The translations under genes were made by a program, and so were the position numbers. Positions 57,990-64,000 of a stretch of 64,000 nucleotides of DNA are shown one piece after another. The stretch covers positions 11,460,501 through 11,524,500 of the forward strand of contig JAULJL010000011.1 in NCBI GenBank assembly GCA_030761205.1. The letters are read 5' to 3'. The stretch's first letter is position 1. Each line of letters opens with the position of its first letter. Origin of the DNA: Fremontodendron californicum. Taxonomy: Eukaryota; Streptophyta; Magnoliopsida; Malvales; Malvaceae. Under the pieces are notes generated by a model. It did not search any database. It was not told the DNA's origin and saw only the letters and a list, made by a program, of their open reading frames with translations.

Positions 57990-58990
57990 GATATTTCATT
58001 TCATTTAGAATATATCATGTGACTTAGGATATTTCATTTCATATAGAATATATTATGTTACCTAGGTCATTTCATTTCATTTAGAATATATCATATGACT
58101 TAGGATATTACATTTCATATAGAATATATCATGTTACCTAGGTCATTTCATTTCATTTAGAAATATCATATGACTTAGGATATTTCATTTCATTTAGAAT
58201 ATGCTATGACATTTAAATTATATCATACCGTTTAGGTTGCATTATATTATCTAGACTTTTCTATGTCATTTTATTTATGTCACACATATTCATATTTTTC
58301 AAAATGTTTTGAAAAAGGTAATGATTTTCAATAAAATAAAGATATTCCCGAGTTAAAATAATTCATGAGTTCTCTGTCGGGTTTGCTCGGGAGGATATCA
58401 TCAATTATTATTAATAACGGAATATCTTCTTTAAAACGAGAATGATTCAGAAAGTTTTCCAAACTAATAAAAATTTCTATATTTTGCCACGTTTGTCGGG
58501 GAATATAGGAAAATTTTGAATTTATAAATTCTGGATTATTTTAAATTAAAAATGGAATTATTTTTCTTTAAATTGGGAATTAACTTGAAATACTAAATTA
58601 AAAATCGACTTTTTACCTAGACTTGAGATAACACATGATTAATAAGGTACTGTTTTATACGGGCGTTGTGGGGGTGCTAATCCTTCCCCACACGTAATCG
58701 AGTCCCAAACCCGATTCTTCGATTTTCTCGGGTTTATAACGCAGACTTGAAATTGGTTTTTAAAATGTTTTAATTAATTTTAAAATATTTTACAAAACCG
58801 GTTTTAATAGGTGGCCGATCACACCTAGCTAAAAAAGATTGGTGGCGACTCCATGTCTTTTCCAAGGTCATTTTCAAAACCTTCATTTTTCAAGAGGAAT
58901 TAAGTTGACTTTTCCTCGATTTTTTTTTAATGTCACGCTTAACAAATATAAAGTCTTGCGATGAGACTTGTTATTTTTTAGGTTGCGACA
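57985..58990 (+). mobile_element. Solo LTR E, right part
   Basis: Resumes the AT-rich repeat block where 20993 stopped and runs through the conserved end module to GGTTGCGACA. No primer site follows. The AATAAA-type stem-loop is at 58944-58975 (here ATATAAAG, weaker). Confidence 0.8.
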
Positions 58991-60508
58991 ATGCGGACTA
59001 GGTTGGTTTCTTGAGACGATACGTGCCCTCTCGATGATAAGAACCGATGCGATGAGATTGTATTGCACGCTGTCCCCTAAGATATAACAAACCCAGTTAC
59101 CCACTATACATCTTGCTAACCCGCACAATTTAGAAGATAAAAGCTTCACCAAAATTAACACTTTTTTTTCATCCAATTAATTAAAATTCTTGAAGGAAAA
59201 TTTTATAAAATCTTTTTAGGAAAAAAGAACAAGTAACAAAGGAACAATGAAAAAAAGTATTTATTTTCAATGGAATCTGATGATCGGATGATTTAAAATG
59301 AAAAGAACATGATAAGAATAAATGAATTATTATCCTGTACACTGATAGTGAAGTTTTTTAACTTCATAAATGATGTTAAAAATAAAATCTTTTAAAGATG
59401 AAAGGCAACGAATTAAAAACATTTGTTTCTTTTAAAACTTTAAGAGTAAATTTAAGTAGGCAAAAATTCACATGAATAAATGTTATAATGATTTCATCTC
59501 TCCATTACTCCATTAATCAAAATGTTTTTTTTTCCTCTTTCTTTTTATTAAAATACTCTAACATTAACTAATCTTAACTTATCTCCTCCTCCTTTCTTCA
59601 TATTACAAAAAAAAAAAAGACCATTACACATTTCAAATAACAAGCACAACGCGAAAGCATGGACAATCATCTAGTAATTGATTAAAAACAAGTTTTCTTA
59701 TTAAAAAAGGTAAAACATACAACAGATGAACACCCAACAAGAGTGGTTTAAGTAAATTTAGTTTATTTTATGCATTATTATTTTGACTATTTTTGAATGA
59801 TAATGAACACGTAGCCTGGATGATTTAAAGCTCATTCATCGACTAAACCTTAAAGTTTGATATTCTATATTTCTATCCATGTCTAATGTGTTGATTGAGG
59901 GTATTGTTTACTTAGGATCCTATCAATTAAATAAAGAAAATTATCTCATATACAGATTAAAAAAATTTATCTTATACAGAAAATTATCTCATATACAGAT
60001 TAAAAAAATTTATCTTATACATTGAGGTGAAGTTTTTAAATTTTACTAATAAAGAATAGAGAGTCTACAACAGGTATATCATTAAAATATCTTCACGAAA
60101 ATTAGTAAATCCATTAATTGTTAAATGGTCATATGGCAAGTTGAAAACCATCTAACTCTGCTTATGAACTTTAAAAATTCTATTATCGTTTTATAAAATA
60201 ATAATCCTTAAATAAAAGCAAAAATTGTGGCTATCCTCATGTCATCTAAATTATTTAAAATACTATCATTATTTGACTTAGATTTATCCTATATTTCACT
60301 AAATACTATTGTCTCCATGTGTAATTTTTATATCCATTTGATTTTCATGAAGTTTAAAAAATAAAACTTACCTATTTTATATTAAAATTTTATAACATAA
60401 TGATTTATGATTTTTAATACCATAAAAGGAAAAGGAAAAAATCACAAAAAATAATTTTGAAATATAAAAAAAATGTAAGAGTATATATTGATATTCAAAA
60501 TGGAAAAG
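58991..60508. other. AT-rich intergenic sequence, no gene
   Basis: The first ~200 bp could be 5' flank of the copia element split by E, which I could not prove. A ~43 bp tandem duplication lies at 59936-60021. Nothing else recognisable. Confidence 0.5.
59936..60021. repeat. Tandem duplication of ~43 bp
   Basis: AGAAAATTATCTCATATACA and the following TTTATCTTATAC occur twice in succession. Confidence 0.8.
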
Positions 60509-62042
60509 TGATAAATGCTTAATTTCATACATTTTCATATATTATTTCCTTATACTTTGTGCTTTAATTCTTAAGTTCCTTGACATTTTATTATGGTTTT
60601 GTGAATTATAGGTATTTTGGAAGAGATGAAGTCAAAACATGTCAAATATGATGTTAAAGAGCTTATAAAGTCACAATGGAGTCAAAAAGATCAAATTCTT
60701 AATGCAAAACGATCAGGCAGATTTGACCTCCGGAGCTTGTTGCTAAGAAATCATGATGTTAAAGTCTTTTTTTGAAGAAACTTCCTTCTTGACTTTTGAA
60801 GCTGACTTGAATACCTTTCCAAAAGTAGTTTACATGCCCAAATCGGACAAGAAATGATCATCCCAATCAGCCGACGAAGTGCGAGAAGATGCAGCAGCCA
60901 AGAAACCGAAGCCAGAGAGCTCGGCACCCACAAGTCAGTGAACTCGGTGCCACGACGCTGACCCTACTGCCGCCAAATCTTCAAAAACCGCAAAAATCAG
61001 GATTTTTCCAAATTTGCAAGTTTGTGCCTCCTAGCTTCCTTGATCAGCAATAAAGGGTTTCCAAGGTCTTAAAGCTCTATAAATACCATCTTTTGAGCCA
61101 CAAACTAGGCCATGCTTTGATTATTATCAATATTCTTCTTCTTCTTCTTCTCTATTTTCTCTTAGTTTTATTGTAGTTTTCTTCTTAGTTTCTTTTTAAT
61201 ATTCATGTTTATGTTAACTATGCCTATGCAAGGCTAAACTTCTCTTTAGTTAAGGGTGATTTCAAAGCCCTAGACATGTTGTGTAATTGATTTTCAAATT
61301 CTATCAGATATTGATTTTCTATCAAAGTTGCTTATGTTCTTCGAAAAGAATTGTTCATGATCTTTTGTCTTGATTTGTTTAGGTCGCGAACTAGATAGAT
61401 CTTGATAATTATCTAATGCTAGTTTAGGAGTTTTGATCCGTGTAATTATCTTGATTTCCTATTCATTAGTAGCAATTTGTAATTCATGATTATGTGGGTT
61501 TTCGAAAATTACAGTGTGGAACATAACATAAGTTGAACAATCTAAGCTTACGTGTTTGTTGCTTAGGTCAACCTATCTTTCTCATCATAAAGCTATTATC
61601 AACTTGAATTTAGAGAGATTATTCTAGGTTGTTTGATAATTAGAGATTAAATAGAGAGCTTATTCTATTTAACGACAAACTAAGGAAAAATTGGGGTAGC
61701 AGAACTTATTGTTATCTACGGTTGATAATTTTGATAGTTAATTGATGTTGATAGATCTGAAATTGATTCTCAATGATGTCTAGTGGTGGAGAATGAAACC
61801 TTAACAATATCTTTCTCATATTTGATTACTTCTTATTTACTTGCTTTCGTACTTTTATAGTTTGCTTAAACTGATTTCAAAACCCCCTTTAACTTTTGTT
61901 TTCTTTGAATTTAAGTTTTAAACTAGTGATTGATAAACTAAACACCAATCCCTGTGGATTCGACCCTTGCTAATCACTATACTCTACAATTGATTCTTTT
62001 TAAGTGCAAGGTTAAATTAGATACGCTCTTTTGAGTTCATCA
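60509..62042 (+). mobile_element. 5' LTR of Athila-type element F
   Basis: 1,534 bp, TGATAAATGC to TTCATCA, followed by a tRNA-Asp primer site. The TGATAAATGCTTAATTTCAT start is typical of Athila-like LTRs as I remember them. A GC-richer patch at about 60840-60970 is usual for this LTR and holds no gene. Confidence 0.8.
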
Positions 62043-62048
62043 AGTTTT

Positions 62049-62067
62049 TGGCGCTGTTGCCGGGGAT
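62049..62067 (+). other. Primer binding site, tRNA-Asp type (element F)
   Basis: TGGCGCTGTTGCCGGGGAT, one base from the usual Athila site, six bases after the LTR. Confidence 0.85.
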
Positions 62068-62151
62068 TGCTTTCTTTAGTTTAATAGTTATTTGGTATAT
62101 TCTTATTTTCTATTTTAATTAGTTTATTTTTTTTGTTTTCTTTTTCAGTGA

Positions 62152-62965
62152 ATGTCCCAATCTTCCAAAGAAGAAGAACCTCACTTAGGACTTAGGAGAA
62201 TTAGGGAATTCATAGCTTCCCACCATAAAACAAACGAAGAGTTGATCCAAACCATCCAAGTGGAACAAGGAGAGATGGCTGTTGACAACCGAACTCTCAA
62301 GGAGCTAGCTGCTCCAGACTTGGATCAACAACTATTATGCATTGAATATGCTAATCTTGAGGTAGCTTTTGAATTAAAATCTGGTTTGATTCATCTTCTC
62401 CCAACTTTTCATGGTTTTGCAGGAGAGGATCCAAATAAGCATCTCAAGGAATTCCATGTAGTTAGCTCAAGCATTAGGCCAACCGGGGTCACGGAAGAGC
62501 AAATTAAGTTAAGAGCCTTCCCATTCTCTCTACCTGATTCGGCAAAGGAATAGCTCTATCATCTACCATCTGGGACCATAACTACATGAAATGGTATGAA
62601 GAAATCATTCTTGGAAAGGTATTTCCCAGCATCTAAGGCTGCCAACATTAGTAAAGAGATATGTGGGATTCGGCAATACAACGGAGAGTCCTTATATGAA
62701 TATTGGGAGAGGTTCAAGAAACTTTGTGCATCATGTCCACACCATTAGATAAGTGAACAACTTCTCATCCAATATTTCTATGAAGGACTCATGCCCATTG
62801 AAAGAAGTATGATAGATGCAGCAAGTGGGGGAGCTCTAGTTGATAAAACTCCTGGAGCTACTAGATCTCTCATCTCCAACATGGCAGCCAACACCCAACA
62901 ATTCTCAAAAAGACAAGATCCACCACCACAACCCAAGAAAGTCAATGAGGTAAGTACATTATTGT
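62152..62965 (+). pseudogene. gag: Athila-type gag of element F (three stops, interrupted)
   Basis: Begins MSQSSKEEEPHLGLRRIREF and carries LKELAAPDLDQQLLCI, FELKSGLIHLLPTFHGFAGE, DPNKHLKEFHVV, EQIKLRAFPFSLPDSAKE, ESLYEYWERFKKLCASCP and MIDAASGGALVDKTP, the usual retrotransposon gag words of this lineage. The single frame stays in phase for ~270 codons but has stops at 62551-62553, 62587-62589 and 62746-62748, where the family has Trp, Trp and Gln; all three fit single G-to-A or C-to-T changes. LTR G begins inside it near 62966. Confidence 0.87.
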
Positions 62966-64000
62966 TGTCAGATTTATCACGCAAGTGCACATATCATTAA
63001 CAAGTAATAAAGTGAAAAGTAAAGTGTCGATCCCACGAGGAATTGCTATTAAATTTGCTAAGTACTAAAATTAACACACTCAATCTTATCTAAACAATTA
63101 ATTAAAGATAGTAATTAAAAACTAAATTAAAAGAAACTAATACTGAAAGCAAGTAAATTAAAAAAAAAAAGTGAATTCAATTAATTATAAAAGCCTAGGA
63201 TTACAACTTCCCTCAACACTTTGCTTGAATCTCTCTCAACCTCTTCACTTGATTAATAATCCTGAGTTGTTAACCTAGAGTTCTATCTTATATATAAGGA
63301 TCTTCCGATGGTCTCATAAAAATATCCTTCTTAACCAATTAACTATATTCCTATGATAATTGAATTAAAGAAGAACTCGTTAAGCTTAGGCTCTAACAAT
63401 GGTTACACATGACAAGTAAGTGTATTCCTACCCTACGTGTAGATCAATTCATCCCAATAAATGAATATGAAACATGTGTCATTCAATCCATGTCTAACAC
63501 TAAACTCCCTTTTCCAAGTTGTATTTAGGTTAACAAATCAATCTAATTGATGGCCAATCAATTAAAAGCATTAAGAACAAGAATGAACAAACAACTCAAC
63601 AAATCATTAAATCAAGCTAGAGAGAGAAAGTAAATTCAAACTATGTGTTGAGTTCTATTGAAATCCTAGTAAAAGAGATTTAGTTCATGATAGTTAATGA
63701 AAACAAAGAATCAAATAGTTTCACCATCATCAACAACACAAGAAAAATAAAAAAGAGAAAAGAGAAAACTAAGAGTTGTTAGTTCTTGAATCTTGAATCT
63801 TCAAATCTTCCAATCTTCTTGAGAGAATTTGATGGAAGCTATCTTCTTAAGAAAGAATTATGTTTCTACGTATCCAATCCTTTTTATTCTGACCTAAAAG
63901 AGTCCTATTTAAAGTGTCCAAGGCCTACTGGAGTCCCAAACTTCGCGCGCAAGCAACGGTGTCAATATTAGGCTTTTTATGTTTTTTTACGTGTTTTGGC
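62966..64000 (-). mobile_element. End of a minus-strand LTR (element G), cut by the window
   Basis: TGTCAGATTTATCACGCAAG and GTGTCGATCCCACGAGGAAT are, in complement, the standard end of many plant Athila/Tat LTRs (…TCGTGGGATCGAC…TGTGCACTTGCGTGATAAA…). It interrupts F's gag; the rest lies beyond 64000. Short frames inside are not genes. Confidence 0.65.

Noticed and set aside
58883..59176. 97-codon minus-strand frame next to LTR E
   Set aside because: It begins in unassigned sequence and runs into the LTR end; no recognisable domain. It might include copia flank but I cannot support a gene.
60751..60933. Host gene in the GC-richer patch of the Athila LTR
   Set aside because: The patch is a normal part of this LTR type and the 60-codon frame has no domain.

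Overview
The window is a block of nested transposable elements from a plant nuclear genome; no intact host gene was found. A eudicot is likely: Ogre-type Ty3/gypsy elements with a DUF7745-like first ORF and tRNA-Arg primer site, Athila- and copia-type elements, hAT-derived elements, and a fragment of the plant-specific TON2/FASS phosphatase subunit. A Malvaceae (cotton-like) source is my guess from the repeat style and is not proven by the sequence.

Left part (1-2725): the end of one hAT-like repeat, then a 1.82 kb hAT-type element with a perfect 8 bp target duplication that has captured the last exon of a TON2/FASS gene, then a 0.3 kb inverted-repeat MITE. Next (2726-5693) is a diverged Ogre-type LTR (D) with its polypurine tract, holding paired GGGCATTCGAATGCCC palindromes. 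From 5770 to 14799 lies a minus-strand Ogre element (A): 5' LTR, tRNA-Arg primer site, conserved leader, a broken DUF7745-like ORF1 and a broken gag, then a deletion straight into the end of an LTR. A degraded copia element (14800-17229), itself hit by a MITE, follows.

Main part (17230-58990): a three-level nest, each level defined by target duplications. A solo LTR (E, plus strand) is split at CTTAG by a 37 kb element (B, plus strand, 5.9 kb LTRs). B is split at CTTCA by a 17.9 kb element (C, minus strand). B and C belong to one gag-only family: both carry a gag, a conserved leader, 3'-terminal minisatellites and a purine tract, but no protease, reverse transcriptase, RNase H or integrase that I can see. 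They would depend on an autonomous Ogre partner in trans; element A shares their primer site and leader. C also carries a second, capsid-less gag-like ORF with its own zinc knuckle that B lacks at the matching place.

Right part (58991-64000): AT-rich sequence with no gene, then an Athila-type element (F: LTR, tRNA-Asp primer site, gag with three in-frame stops), whose gag is interrupted by the end of another minus-strand LTR (G) running off the window.

The most interesting signals are the two-gag architecture of C, the leader shared by A, B and C, the LTR regulatory architecture (TTGAC/W-box arrays, AATAAA inside a terminal stem-loop, a 157 bp tandem repeat, a primer-site look-alike), and the Pack-type hAT with the TON2 exon.
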